This document shows positions 17,741-27,201 of a stretch of 64,000 nt of DNA, in pieces. Position 1 is the stretch's first letter. Each line of letters begins with the position of its first letter. The DNA is from Spirochaetae bacterium HGW-Spirochaetae-3 (GTDB lineage Bacteria > Spirochaetota > Spirochaetia > Treponematales > UBA12059). The notes beneath the pieces are model-generated. The model was not told the origin of the DNA. It searched no databases and saw nothing but the letters and a program-made list of their open reading frames with translations. The stretch spans positions 145,219 to 209,218 of the forward strand of contig PGXV01000003.1 in the NCBI GenBank assembly GCA_002839315.1, written 5' to 3'. The translations under genes and the position numbers were made by a program.

Positions 17741-18816
17741 AGATACTCGTAACCGGCGTGGCCGGTTTCATCGGCTATCATCTCGCCAAGCGGCTTCTGG
17801 AACGCGGCGATACTGTCGTAGGCTTGGACTCAATCAATGACTACTATGATCCGTGCCTGAAGTACGGCCGGCTTGCCGAGCTTGGGGTCGACGAAGCCGC
17901 CGCCCGGGCAGGACTTGCCCGCAGCGCCCGCTATCCGGACTTCGAGCTCAGACGCGTATCGTTGGAGGATCGCATCGCGATGGAAGCGGTCTTCGCGGCT
18001 CACCGCTTTGATCGTGTCTGCAACCTCGCCGCCCAAGCGGGCGTACGGTACAGTATAGAGAATCCTCGGGCATACATCGACGCCAATATCGTGGGATTCG
18101 TCAACGTGCTCGAGTGTTGCCGTGAAGCCTCGGTACCTCATCTGATCTATGCGTCCTCGTCATCGGTCTACGGTCTGGGAACTAGCCGTCCGTTCTCGGC
18201 CCATGCCGCGGTCAACCATCCGGCCAGCCTATACGCCGCCACCAAGCGCGCCGACGAGCTCTTGGCCCACACCTACAGCCATCTTTTCGCGCTACCGACC
18301 ACCGGACTTCGCTTCTTTACCGTCTATGGACCTTGGGGCCGGCCGGATATGGCATACTTCAAGTTCGCCGAAGCTATAATCCGGGGCCGAGAAATAGACG
18401 TCTACAACAACGGGGACATGCTTCGCGATTTTACCTATATCGACGATATCGTAGAAGGTACCTTGCGCGTGCTGGACGGGGTACCGACCGGCGACCCTGG
18501 ATGGATTCCCGCGGCGCCGGACCCGGCGAGCTCGAGCGCACCGTACCGCATCTACAACATCGGCAACAACAGACCCGTTCGCTTGCTTGACTTCATCGCT
18601 GAGCTTGAACGGGCGCTCGGAGCCAAGGCCAAGAAGCGATACTTGCCAATGCAGCCAGGGGACGTGTACGCGACGGAGGCCGATGTCGATGACCTTGGTC
18701 GGGACTTCGGATGGAAGCCGCAAACAGGGATAAGGCAAGGACTTGAAGCCTTCGCCCGCTGGTATGGTACGTATGCCCATACAGGCTCGATCGTCGGAGA
18801 CCGGGTTAACGGATGA
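17737..18816 (+). CDS. UDP-glucuronate 4-epimerase-like NAD-dependent epimerase
   Basis: 359-residue extended SDR. Motifs: VTGVAGFIGYHLAKRLLERG, then GLDSINDYYDP followed by LK.GRL, which is typical of UDP-glucuronate 4-epimerases, AAQAGVRYSIENP, SSSSVYG and the catalytic YAATK. The late RDFTYIDDIVEG block is also family-typical. It would convert UDP-glucuronate to UDP-galacturonate, supplying an acidic sugar to the surface glycan. There is an insertion rich in Pro/Ala/Ser near residue 255. Coupled by ATGA on both sides. Confidence 0.88.
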   Translation: MKILVTGVAGFIGYHLAKRLLERGDTVVGLDSINDYYDPCLKYGRLAELGVDEAAARAGLARSARYPDFELRRVSLEDRIAMEAVFAAHRFDRVCNLAAQAGVRYSIENPRAYIDANIVGFVNVLECCREASVPHLIYASSSSVYGLGTSRPFSAHAAVNHPASLYAATKRADELLAHTYSHLFALPTTGLRFFTVYGPWGRPDMAYFKFAEAIIRGREIDVYNNGDMLRDFTYIDDIVEGTLRVLDGVPTGDPGWIPAAPDPASSSAPYRIYNIGNNRPVRLLDFIAELERALGAKAKKRYLPMQPGDVYATEADVDDLGRDFGWKPQTGIRQGLEAFARWYGTYAHTGSIVGDRVNG

Positions 18817-19757
18817 ACAGAAAATCAACTGCCGTACGCATGCTCATCAACCTGGCTTTTACCGTAGCCGTCGTTGCCTTCTGCGCCGCGTATGCCTCGC
18901 GCCTCGATTGGGCAAAACTAGCCGGCCTGAAGATCAACCCGCTGTACATGAGCATTTCGCTGGCGGCGGGTGTATGCTATCTCTTCCTCTCAGCGCATAT
19001 CTGGATACGGATGCTATTCAGGCTAAATCCCTCGGTGCGCGCAAGCTGGAACCTGCTCGCCGTCTACGCTAAGTCGTGGATGGGACGATACATTCCCGGA
19101 AAGGTGGTCTGGATAGCGGGCAAGATTCATTTCGCCTCTAGCTATGGCATACCCGTATCGCAACTTGGCGTGACCTCGTTCCTGGAAGCCGGCGTCCAGA
19201 TGGCGACCCAGCTGATAATAAGCCTGGCGATCGTTCTAGTGGATGGCCATTTTAGCGTGCTTCCCGGAAGCATACGCATACTGATTCTCGTGGCTATCGT
19301 CGGTCTTGTCGTGGCGCTAACCCCCCCGGTCTTCAACCTGCTGACGACGCTCTTCTTCAGGCTGGCAAGGCGTAAAGTGGAGCACAATCTTCGCGTTACC
19401 TGGCGGGCCATCGGCGAAATGACGGGCCTCTATTCCCTGGGCTATGTTCTACTAGGAGTAACGTACTTTTTTTCATTGAAATCGTTCATACCGGACTTGT
19501 CGTCATCGTTGTTCGCCTTTACCACCGCCGGTATCAGCATAGCCGGGACCATGGGCATCCTGGCTCTCTTTGCCCCGAGCGGCCTTGGCGTCAGGGAAGG
19601 ATTCATTGTACTCTTCCTGTCCCTGGCAATTCCGGTAGAACACGCGGTTGTTTCGGCTATCGTGCTCCGCATCACGGCGTTGCTGATGGACGTGGCTTTT
19701 TGGGGATTGTGCGTAGGCGGACGCAAGCTATTCTTAGGGCGCGGCAGGGCGGTATGA
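18813..19757 (+). CDS. Lysylphosphatidylglycerol-synthase-type flippase-like membrane protein
   Basis: 314 residues with about eight hydrophobic segments, of the UPF0104/LPG_synthase_TM family. The recognisable motif is GRYIPGKVVWIAGKIHFAS around residue 90; LFAPSGLGVREGF near residue 255 is also family-typical. Relatives are the membrane half of MprF and stand-alone proteins found in glycolipid clusters, where a flippase or transferase-helper role has been proposed. It lies between the epimerase and a GT4 with ATGA overlaps, so it is probably needed for the same glycan or glycolipid. No soluble aminoacyl-transfer domain is attached. Confidence 0.82.
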   Translation: MNRKSTAVRMLINLAFTVAVVAFCAAYASRLDWAKLAGLKINPLYMSISLAAGVCYLFLSAHIWIRMLFRLNPSVRASWNLLAVYAKSWMGRYIPGKVVWIAGKIHFASSYGIPVSQLGVTSFLEAGVQMATQLIISLAIVLVDGHFSVLPGSIRILILVAIVGLVVALTPPVFNLLTTLFFRLARRKVEHNLRVTWRAIGEMTGLYSLGYVLLGVTYFFSLKSFIPDLSSSLFAFTTAGISIAGTMGILALFAPSGLGVREGFIVLFLSLAIPVEHAVVSAIVLRITALLMDVAFWGLCVGGRKLFLGRGRAV

Positions 19758-20824
19758 ATATACTATTCATAACCAGGAAATACCCTCCGATCGCCGGAGG
19801 GATGGAAAAATATTCGAAGGATCTTTACGAATCGATTTCCGGGCTGGCCCGGGTCGATCTGTTCGCGAACCGACTGGGCAACAAATTCCTGCCTATCTTC
19901 CTTGCCGCCGCCGCCGTCAGGATTATCGTCACCGGGAGACGGTATGACATCATCCATTTCGGCGACGGGCTACTCGCCGTTCTCATACCTTTGGTACATG
20001 CCCTCGGAAAGGCCACGGTAACGATCACGGTGCACGGGCTCGACGTGACATACGATAACCCAGTATATCAGCGGCTTGTGCTTCCGCGATTGTATGCAGC
20101 CGATCGCATCGTGGCCATTAGCCGGAATACACGCGCCCTGTGTTTGGCACGGGGAATCCCCGAAGATAAAATCGTGGTAATTCCGAACGGCGTTTCGCTC
20201 AAGGTTCCGGAGGGGATCGAACCGGCTCGGCCAACTGGGTTGCCCTCTGTATCGGAGCATAGCAAGATCCTTTGTACACTAGGGCGGCTCGTCAAGCGCA
20301 AGGGCCATGAGTGGTTCGTACGTGAAGTAATGCCACTTCTCGATAGATCGTACATCTATCTCATCGCAGGCGATGGTCCAGAAAAACAGAGCATCGAACA
20401 CGCCATAACCGAATCCGGACTTGGGAACCGGGTGATCCTTCTTGGTCGGATCGACGAAACCGAGAAGGAATGGCTGTTCCGGAACGCATCGCTCTTCATC
20501 ATGCCGAATATCCCGATAGCTGGCGACGTGGAAGGTTTCGGCTTGGTGCTGACGGAAGCCGCGAGCCGCGGCCTCATGTCGGTTGCCTCCGAAATCGACG
20601 GGATTCCCGATGCGGTGATTCCAGGCGAGACCGGAGTACTTGCACGGCCTCAGGATGCAAGGTCGTTCATTAGAGCCATCGAGTCCGCCAGGCCCGACCG
20701 CGATCGCGTCGCGAGCGCCGTTGCATGGTTTGACTGGAAACGTATCGCCCGCCTCTATCTCGATGAAATGAAAAAGGCCTATGACGGGATTCCTGCCCGA
20801 GGGCTTGAAAGGCGGCGGAGATGA
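19754..20824 (+). CDS. Family 4 glycosyltransferase
   Basis: 356 residues from the ATG at 19754, which overlaps the previous stop (ATGA); upstream extension of the frame lies inside the previous gene. Typical GT4 features: NILFITRKYPPIAGGMEKYS at the N-terminus, ITVHGLDVTYDNP, VAISRNTRALC, VIPNGVS, CTLGRLVKRKGHEWF, and the donor motif EGFGLVLTEAASRG with E-x7-E. This resembles the PimB/CapM-like branch that mannosylates or glucosylates lipid-linked acceptors, but the sugar is not assignable. Confidence 0.9.
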   Translation: MNILFITRKYPPIAGGMEKYSKDLYESISGLARVDLFANRLGNKFLPIFLAAAAVRIIVTGRRYDIIHFGDGLLAVLIPLVHALGKATVTITVHGLDVTYDNPVYQRLVLPRLYAADRIVAISRNTRALCLARGIPEDKIVVIPNGVSLKVPEGIEPARPTGLPSVSEHSKILCTLGRLVKRKGHEWFVREVMPLLDRSYIYLIAGDGPEKQSIEHAITESGLGNRVILLGRIDETEKEWLFRNASLFIMPNIPIAGDVEGFGLVLTEAASRGLMSVASEIDGIPDAVIPGETGVLARPQDARSFIRAIESARPDRDRVASAVAWFDWKRIARLYLDEMKKAYDGIPARGLERRRR

Positions 20825-22347
20825 CCAGGTTGTCGGTGACGCGCGGAGATCGCTGGGTGCTTTTCTCGCTCGTCCTGTTCACGCTTGCTTTCAGGCTTGC
20901 AACAATAATGACGGTCAATACAGGAGTAGACGAACGCGATTACTGGGAGTCCGCCCGGGCGCTGTCACATGGATTACCGTATCCGGAACTATCACATAGG
21001 ACCACTCGCTACGGAGTGATCCTCCCGGTCGCAGCGGTACAGTTAGTCCTCGGGTTGCATCCAAACGTGTATCACGTCATGCCGGTCCTGAACTGCATGA
21101 TACAAGCCGCCCTCGTTTACCTGCTCGGATTGCGTCTTCGAGGGCGGCTGACAGGATTCCTCGCGGCTTTGGCCATGGTCCTTTTCCCGTATATGATCCG
21201 CGCGGGAAGCCAGGTCAGGCCCGAGATATTCTCGATCACTTATATGCTGTTGTCGGTGTTTTATTTCGTTGAGTATCTCGATAGGGAAAACGAGCGATTC
21301 AAACCGTTGCTCTGGGCCGCTTTATGGATGTTCGTTTCCTATGAGACCAAGATAACCAACCTATTCATGGTACCGGGGATGCTACTTGCTATCATATTGT
21401 ACAAGCGGCGCCCTCGTGACGTACTTGTTTTCGCAGGTATCCTGTTCGGATTATACTTGGTCGAGACTGCGTTGTACGCGACTTTTACACGATTTAAGTA
21501 TGGTGAACTGGAAATCATCACCCAGAAGCACTTCCACGCGGATTCGTTCACCGTTCCTCGGGTGATCGATCTACTCCAGCGGTATGCACCTGAGAATCTG
21601 CAGTGGTACTGGAGTCTACCTTTCGCGGCCTTCGGGCTAGGATCGATCTTCTATCTGCGAAAAGGGCGAGATATCAGGATCAAGGGTTTGCTTCTGGCTT
21701 CAGCCAGTTTTTTCTTTTTCATTACTATAGCTGTGAAGAGCCTGAATCCGATCACTCCCGCCGAAAGCTTCATCAACCGGTACTTCAGCGTCGTCCTCGT
21801 TCCGGTATTCCTGACGCTTGCCTACTGGATCGAAGGTGCGGTGCGCCGCTTCATGGCATCGGGGCGATCGCGGATGCGGGTTGATTCGCCGCGACTATTC
21901 ATCGTGGTATTATTAACTGGGCTCGTGGTCTCCTTGGGAATATTCTCGTTGCCTTCATTCCCAGAGCGCCTACGCCTGTACGCGCATTCGCCCTTTGATC
22001 CCGGGAGCCATCCCTTTGCGTTAAACGAGCGTTACCGGCGCCTAGTGAATGAAGCGTATACCGGCGGTACGCCGATTGTAGCCGGCAACGGTCTCGCCGG
22101 TTTAAGCGCGATCTCGACCGCCGCATCGTTCTATCTTGATCTCGAAACCTTCATTGACGGCAGGCCTCCTCGGCCAACGGAGGCAGAAGTCGAAGGCGAG
22201 ACCTTCTGGCTTATTTCGCGAACAGGGCTTCTAGGCGGAGGGGAACCGATTCTCGTAGCCCGCCGGTTCCCGTTCAATGTAGAATATATGCGCCTGTCAG
22301 ATGCCTCTGCGACTTCTGGCCAGGCAGGCGCGGATCGTGATGATTAG
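20821..22347 (+). CDS. GT-C integral membrane glycosyltransferase (ArnT/PMT-like)
   Basis: 508 residues with roughly ten membrane helices and a C-terminal soluble portion. The first extracytoplasmic loop contains DERDYWESARALS, equivalent to the acidic DE/DY catalytic loop of dolichyl/polyprenyl-phosphate-sugar-using GT-C enzymes. It should move a sugar from an undecaprenyl-phosphate carrier to an acceptor on the periplasmic side. The next gene encodes a DPM1/GtrB-like enzyme that could make that donor, so the two form a plausible pair. ATGA overlap upstream. Confidence 0.83.
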   Translation: MTRLSVTRGDRWVLFSLVLFTLAFRLATIMTVNTGVDERDYWESARALSHGLPYPELSHRTTRYGVILPVAAVQLVLGLHPNVYHVMPVLNCMIQAALVYLLGLRLRGRLTGFLAALAMVLFPYMIRAGSQVRPEIFSITYMLLSVFYFVEYLDRENERFKPLLWAALWMFVSYETKITNLFMVPGMLLAIILYKRRPRDVLVFAGILFGLYLVETALYATFTRFKYGELEIITQKHFHADSFTVPRVIDLLQRYAPENLQWYWSLPFAAFGLGSIFYLRKGRDIRIKGLLLASASFFFFITIAVKSLNPITPAESFINRYFSVVLVPVFLTLAYWIEGAVRRFMASGRSRMRVDSPRLFIVVLLTGLVVSLGIFSLPSFPERLRLYAHSPFDPGSHPFALNERYRRLVNEAYTGGTPIVAGNGLAGLSAISTAASFYLDLETFIDGRPPRPTEAEVEGETFWLISRTGLLGGGEPILVARRFPFNVEYMRLSDASATSGQAGADRDD

Positions 22348-22374
22348 GAACCGTCGATCGACAGAAGGAATGCT

Positions 22375-23316
22375 ATGAAGCTCATAATCCAGATACCATG
22401 TTACAACGAGGCCGAGACGCTGGAAATAGCCCTGAGGGAGTTGCCCCGGGACGTACCCGGGTTCGACAGCGTGGAGTGGCTTATCATCAACGATGGCAGT
22501 ACGGACGATACCGTCGAGGTGGCCAGGCGTTGTGGCGTCGATCATATCGTGAACTTCAAGCGTAATCGGGGCCTGGCTAGGGGATATATGGCCGGCCTTC
22601 GTGCCGGAATAGACCTTGGCGCCGATATCATTGTCAATACCGACGCCGACAACCAATATTGCGCTGCCGATATCCCCTTGCTGACCACGCCTATCGTCGA
22701 AGGAAAAGCGGATATCGTCATAGGTGCCAGGCCGATCGCGGCGATCAAGCACTTTTCTCCGGTCAAGAAGCTCCTACAATGGCTGGGGAGTGCCGTCGTC
22801 AGGGCGGTGAGCAAGACCGACGTCGCGGACGCTCCCAGCGGCTTCCGCGCCGTTAGCCGGGATGCGGCCCTACGGTTCCATGTATTCAACGAGTACACCT
22901 ATACACTTGAGACTATAATACAAGCTGGCATGAAGAACATGGTCGTACTAAACGTGCCTATTCGCGTTAATGCGGACCTCAGACCATCGCGTCTGGTGAA
23001 GAGCATCCCAAGCTATATCAAGAAGTCAGTCATGACGATGCTTCGGATCTTCGTCGTTTATAAGCCGTTCCGGTTCTTCATGAAGATTGGGTTGTCCGTG
23101 TTTTCCATCGGCGTACTGCTCGGCATACGATACCTCGTCTTCGCGTTCAGCGGATCCGGCGGCGGCCATGTCCAGTCCCTGATTCTTGCGTCGATCCTTC
23201 TCGGGATTGGTTTCCAGACGATGATCACGGCTTTTCTAGCCGATCTTCTTGCAGTGAACCGGAGTCTCCTCGAGGATATCGAATACAGGAGCATGAAGAC
23301 GGAGCGTCTTCGCTGA
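22375..23316 (+). CDS. Polyprenyl-phosphate glycosyltransferase (GtrB/DPM1-like GT2)
   Basis: 313 residues. An N-terminal GT2 domain (IIQIPCYNEAETLEIALREL, INDGSTDDT, NTDADNQY as the DxD motif, DAPSGFRAVSR) is followed by two C-terminal membrane helices (about residues 232-285). This architecture matches enzymes that transfer a sugar from a nucleotide to undecaprenyl phosphate. AAGGA about seven bases before the ATG serves as ribosome-binding site. It is the last gene of the polysaccharide group; 229 bases with no gene follow. Confidence 0.88.
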   Translation: MKLIIQIPCYNEAETLEIALRELPRDVPGFDSVEWLIINDGSTDDTVEVARRCGVDHIVNFKRNRGLARGYMAGLRAGIDLGADIIVNTDADNQYCAADIPLLTTPIVEGKADIVIGARPIAAIKHFSPVKKLLQWLGSAVVRAVSKTDVADAPSGFRAVSRDAALRFHVFNEYTYTLETIIQAGMKNMVVLNVPIRVNADLRPSRLVKSIPSYIKKSVMTMLRIFVVYKPFRFFMKIGLSVFSIGVLLGIRYLVFAFSGSGGGHVQSLILASILLGIGFQTMITAFLADLLAVNRSLLEDIEYRSMKTERLR

Positions 23317-23508
23317 ATTCAACATTCGATTGTCTTGCCAGAAAATTGATGTTACAAAATGATAAGGATATAGATGGTCTTTAGAATGGAAGCCGACCAG
23401 CAAAGGGTTTCTCGGGCATTCAGGATCTAGAACGGTCGGATTAGCAGAATCAAGGATCCCAGTACCACGTCGTGCTCGTCTGTCTAGCCTCTACTACGTC
23501 GGCCTGCC

Positions 23509-23537
23509 TTGAATTACCGCCTCCTTTCATATAGATT
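23509..23537 (+). promoter_or_regulatory. Promoter of the permease block
   Basis: TTGAAT (23509-23514), a 17-base spacer and TAGATT (23532-23537), eight bases before the ATG at 23546. GAGGA between -10 and ATG resembles a ribosome-binding site but would be largely upstream of the transcription start. The rest of 23317-23508 shows nothing I recognise. Confidence 0.55.
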
Positions 23538-23545
23538 GAGGAATC

Positions 23546-24994
23546 ATGCTGATACTGAAGCTCTCAATACGAAACCTAGCCAGGCACCTCAGGAAGAGCC
23601 TGACGATCGGCTCCCTTATCGCGATCGGCATCGCCGCCCTCTTCATCGCGAACGCCGTATTCGAGAGTACCAACCAGGGGCTTCATTCGTCGTTCGTCAG
23701 GAGCGTTACCGGAGACGTCGCCATCAGCGCCTGGACCGAGACGGCATACGGCCTGTTCGGTAGCGAGGTTCCCATCGTCAGCGATTACGAGTCTATACCT
23801 TCTATCGCGGGATTCTCCGATATGGCGGTCAGGTTCGGCGAGGTAGAAGGCCTGGAGGCGTGGACTCCGCTGGTCTCCGCGGCCGCCCAGATGCGCATCG
23901 GGGGCGTCAGCTACAACGTACCGGTCTTCGGCATCGATCCCGATACGTATTTCTCCGTATGCTCGGACGTCGTCGTGACGCGCGGAAGCATATCCGGGAT
24001 AAAGACGGGCGGCGTATTCGTCAACGCGGCCCTCGCGGCCAAGATCGAGTCGAGGCTCGGCCGCCCGCTGGAGCTAGGCGAGGACGTAACGTTCAGCATG
24101 TATTCTAACGGTAGTTTCAAGGTACGCAGGGGAACACTATCCGGCGTCCATAAGTATCCGGGCGGCACCGAGATCATGGACAGGCTCGTGCTGGCGGATC
24201 CGACTATCGTACGCGGCCTGGCCGACTATACCATGGGGTACGTCTCCTCTTCGGCTAACGTCGTCGAGTCCGGGCCCGTCGGGGACCTCGACGACCTGTT
24301 CGCCTCGGCGGAGGACGTCGTGGACTCGGGCGACTCCGGCTTCTCCCTGGAGACGCTGGAGGGGGCACTGTCCGACAACGCGGACAGGGACCTGATGGTT
24401 AGCCCCGACGCGGCCGCGTGGAGCTTCGCGCTGTTCCGGTCCGAGGAAGGCCAGGAACGCAGGATGCGCGACTCGCTCGAGTCCGTCGCCGAGGATAACG
24501 GATGGAGCGTCCGCGTCCTCGACTGGAGGGGCGCGGCCGGGACAAGCGCCCAGGCGCTGTTCGCAGTGCAGGGCGCGTTCTATCTCGGCATGGGCTTCAT
24601 CGTCATCGGCGCCGTCCTCGTCATCATGAACGCGCTGGTCATCTCCGTGCTGGAGCGTACGGCCGAGATAGGGACCATGAGGGGGATCGGGGCCGGGGCC
24701 GGGTTCATACGCGGCATGTTCATCGCCGAATCGATGTCGCTGACGATCGTCTCGGCCGCGGTCGGGATCCTCGTCGGTAGCGCCGTATCGGCGTACGCGG
24801 CCCGCGTCGGAATCAGGGTATCCAATCCTCTGCTTATCTCGCTGTTCGGCGGAGAGCTGATCAGGCCCGTCGCCACGGTCGGGAGCGCGCTCATGCATCT
24901 GGGCATGGCGACGCTCGCGGGAGCCTTGGCGTGGATCTATCCGGTATCGCTGGCGATGCGCGTACAGCCCGTCACCGCGATGAACGGTAATTAA
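23546..24994 (+). CDS. FtsX/LolC-type ABC transporter permease
   Basis: 482 residues with the MacB/LolC layout: one N-terminal helix (about residues 20-40), a large periplasmic domain (~45-340), then three C-terminal helices. The conserved ALVISVLERTAEIGTMRGIG segment at the start of the FtsX domain is present. Such permeases extract lipoproteins from the inner membrane or act as mechanotransmission transporters. The next gene is a second permease and then a LolA-like protein, so lipoprotein or lipid export is likely. No cognate ATPase is encoded nearby in the window. Confidence 0.86.
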   Translation: MLILKLSIRNLARHLRKSLTIGSLIAIGIAALFIANAVFESTNQGLHSSFVRSVTGDVAISAWTETAYGLFGSEVPIVSDYESIPSIAGFSDMAVRFGEVEGLEAWTPLVSAAAQMRIGGVSYNVPVFGIDPDTYFSVCSDVVVTRGSISGIKTGGVFVNAALAAKIESRLGRPLELGEDVTFSMYSNGSFKVRRGTLSGVHKYPGGTEIMDRLVLADPTIVRGLADYTMGYVSSSANVVESGPVGDLDDLFASAEDVVDSGDSGFSLETLEGALSDNADRDLMVSPDAAAWSFALFRSEEGQERRMRDSLESVAEDNGWSVRVLDWRGAAGTSAQALFAVQGAFYLGMGFIVIGAVLVIMNALVISVLERTAEIGTMRGIGAGAGFIRGMFIAESMSLTIVSAAVGILVGSAVSAYAARVGIRVSNPLLISLFGGELIRPVATVGSALMHLGMATLAGALAWIYPVSLAMRVQPVTAMNGN

Positions 24995-25058
24995 GAAGCG
25001 CCGTGATAGCCATCCCGGCGCGCTCCGTGGTATAGTCGCCGGACAGGATGCCGTATCT

Positions 25059-26351
25059 ATGACTTTCTTCTTGGCCTTCAGGAACCTCCTCCTCCAACGC
25101 AAGCGTTACTCCGTGATCGCCGCGGCCATCGTCGTCGGTTTCGCTCTGATAACGGTGATCAGCGGCGTTACCGACGGCGCCTTGACTACCGTGAAGGCGA
25201 AGGCGGCGAGGTATTTCGCGGGGCATATTAGCGTTACGGGGTATAGTCCCGACAAGCCGCAAGGAATAAGCGACCCCGATCTCCTTGTCGCCCTCCTCCG
25301 TGGTGATGTCCAGGAGGTCCGTACGGTCTCCAAGCGGACTGTGTACTATCGTCAGGACGCGAGCCTGTTCTTCGGTGGAGAGTCCGTAAGGCAGCGCAGG
25401 CTGGTCGGAATCGACTTCGACGGCGAGGCCGAGGAGCTCCGCGGCATGAAATTCGGATCCGGCGGCATCGACGCGATGCTGGGCGATGCCGGCAGGAACG
25501 GAATCCTCATCAGTAGTACCGCCGCCGGCCTGTTGCAGGCGAGGGTCGGGGACGACGTTCAACTGTTCCTGACGACCGATTCCGGGCAGTACAATACCGC
25601 TACCCTGGTCGTCAAGGGCGTATTCGAGGAAACGAGCCTGTTCGGATTCGTCGCCTATCTCAGGAACGCGGACCTAAATCCCCTACTCGGAAGGGACGAG
25701 ACCGCGGCGACGGACATCGCCGTCTACGCCAAGAACGGAGCAAGCCTCGACAGGCTCGGCCTCGACGTCAGGGACGCCCTGGCCGCCTCGGTAGCGGTCA
25801 TGCCGGTACTCGCGAGCAAGGAAGACCGTCGCGACGCGTTAGCGGGCGGCCTCGACGGCGAGACCCTCGCGGTGATGACGCTGAACGCCCACCTGGCCCA
25901 GATCACCGACATTCTCGACGCATTCTCCCTCGTCAGCTATTTCGTGCTGGTCGTCTTCGTGATCATCGTCATGGTCGGTATACTGAATACCTATCGCGTC
26001 CTCGTATATGAGCGCACCAAGGAGATCGGTACGATGCGCGCCCTGGGCATGAGCAGGGCTTCGGTCGTAGGGCTCTTCGTCATCGAGGCCGCGCTGCTCG
26101 CCGGTACGGCTTCGCTGGCGGGGCTAGCTTTCGGTACAATCGCGCTCAGGCTCATCGGCCTTATTGACTTCAGCGTGATAGCGGCCGCAGGCATGTTTAC
26201 CGAAGGCGGGCGGCTCGGCTATTACCTCGGCTCGAGGTCGACTATCGTCAACCTGGCGGCTATGGTCGCGGCCGTCATGATCGCGGCATTCGGGCCGGCT
26301 CGCGGAGCGGGCCGTATCCGCCCCGTGGACGCGATGCGCTCCAACGGCTGA
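25059..26351 (+). CDS. FtsX/LolE-type ABC transporter permease
   Basis: 430 residues, same plan as the preceding gene: N-terminal helix (SVIAAAIVVGFALITVISGV), periplasmic domain, and a C-terminal FtsX domain starting TYRVLVYERTKEIGTMRALG. The two permeases probably form a heterodimer like LolC/LolE. The gap of 64 bases contains TATAGT at 25031-25036 but no good -35 box. The ATP-binding partner must come from elsewhere. Confidence 0.86.
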   Translation: MTFFLAFRNLLLQRKRYSVIAAAIVVGFALITVISGVTDGALTTVKAKAARYFAGHISVTGYSPDKPQGISDPDLLVALLRGDVQEVRTVSKRTVYYRQDASLFFGGESVRQRRLVGIDFDGEAEELRGMKFGSGGIDAMLGDAGRNGILISSTAAGLLQARVGDDVQLFLTTDSGQYNTATLVVKGVFEETSLFGFVAYLRNADLNPLLGRDETAATDIAVYAKNGASLDRLGLDVRDALAASVAVMPVLASKEDRRDALAGGLDGETLAVMTLNAHLAQITDILDAFSLVSYFVLVVFVIIVMVGILNTYRVLVYERTKEIGTMRALGMSRASVVGLFVIEAALLAGTASLAGLAFGTIALRLIGLIDFSVIAAAGMFTEGGRLGYYLGSRSTIVNLAAMVAAVMIAAFGPARGAGRIRPVDAMRSNG

Positions 26352-26424
26352 GGCGCGGTTACCTCGCAGACCCGCCATTGGTTGTTATGGTGCAATTAAC
26401 CCGGTCTTAGAAGGAAATATACCT

Positions 26425-27201
26425 ATGAAGAGGATTTTTACGCTAATAGCCCTGTCGATTCTCGTCGGGGGCTCCAGCGCACGGGCACAGGAGAGCGCCG
26501 CGAGCGCCGCTCTCCTCCGGAAGGTCGATTCGCTCGTAGCCTTCATGGACACCGACGTCTCCGCGGAATACCGTATCGAGAAGAGGGACCCGGGCGGCTC
26601 GACCTCCATCACCGTCGCGGCGATGTTCCGTCGCGACAGGACGAATCAATTCCTGATCCTGATACTGGAACCGGTTTCCGACAAGGGCAAGGGCTATCTC
26701 AAGGAAGGCGACAACCTTTGGCTTTACGACCCCGTCGGCAAGAGCTTCACGTTCACGAGCGCCAAGGAGCGGTTCCAGAACTCTAGCTTCAGGAACTCGG
26801 ATTTCAACCGTTTCAACTTCTCAGGAGACTATCGCGCCGTTGCGAACTCCCGCGAGCAACTGGGAAAATTCTCCTGCACCGTTCTTAACCTAGAAGCCAG
26901 GAACGACCGCGTGTCGTTTCCCAAGGTAAAGCTATGGATCTCCGACGACGGGCTGGTACGGAAGATGGAAGACTATAGCCTGTCGGGGCAGCTGATGCGC
27001 ACGACCGCGATCCCCAGCTATCAGAAGGTAGGCTCCAGGTGGCTACCCCTGTCGATGGTCATCGTCGATCACCTGAAATTCCGTAGCATCGGGGGGAAGA
27101 TGGAGTACGAGCGCACGACGGTGACGATATCGAACCCGTCGCTGAACAAGTTGCCCGATTCCACGTATACGAAGGAATACCTGGAAAAGGTCAGCCGATG
27201 A
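26425..27201 (+). CDS. LolA-like outer-membrane lipoprotein-sorting protein
   Basis: 258 residues with an N-terminal signal peptide ending near ARAQ. The body (MFRRDRTNQFLILILEPVSD, KGKGYLKEGDNLWLYDPVGK) matches the group of periplasmic LolA/LolB-fold proteins annotated as outer-membrane lipoprotein-sorting proteins, which carry lipids or lipoproteins. Gene order permease-permease-LolA-like-barrel suggests one trans-envelope pathway. GAAGGA lies upstream of the ATG; the stop overlaps the next start by ATGA. Confidence 0.82.
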   Translation: MKRIFTLIALSILVGGSSARAQESAASAALLRKVDSLVAFMDTDVSAEYRIEKRDPGGSTSITVAAMFRRDRTNQFLILILEPVSDKGKGYLKEGDNLWLYDPVGKSFTFTSAKERFQNSSFRNSDFNRFNFSGDYRAVANSREQLGKFSCTVLNLEARNDRVSFPKVKLWISDDGLVRKMEDYSLSGQLMRTTAIPSYQKVGSRWLPLSMVIVDHLKFRSIGGKMEYERTTVTISNPSLNKLPDSTYTKEYLEKVSR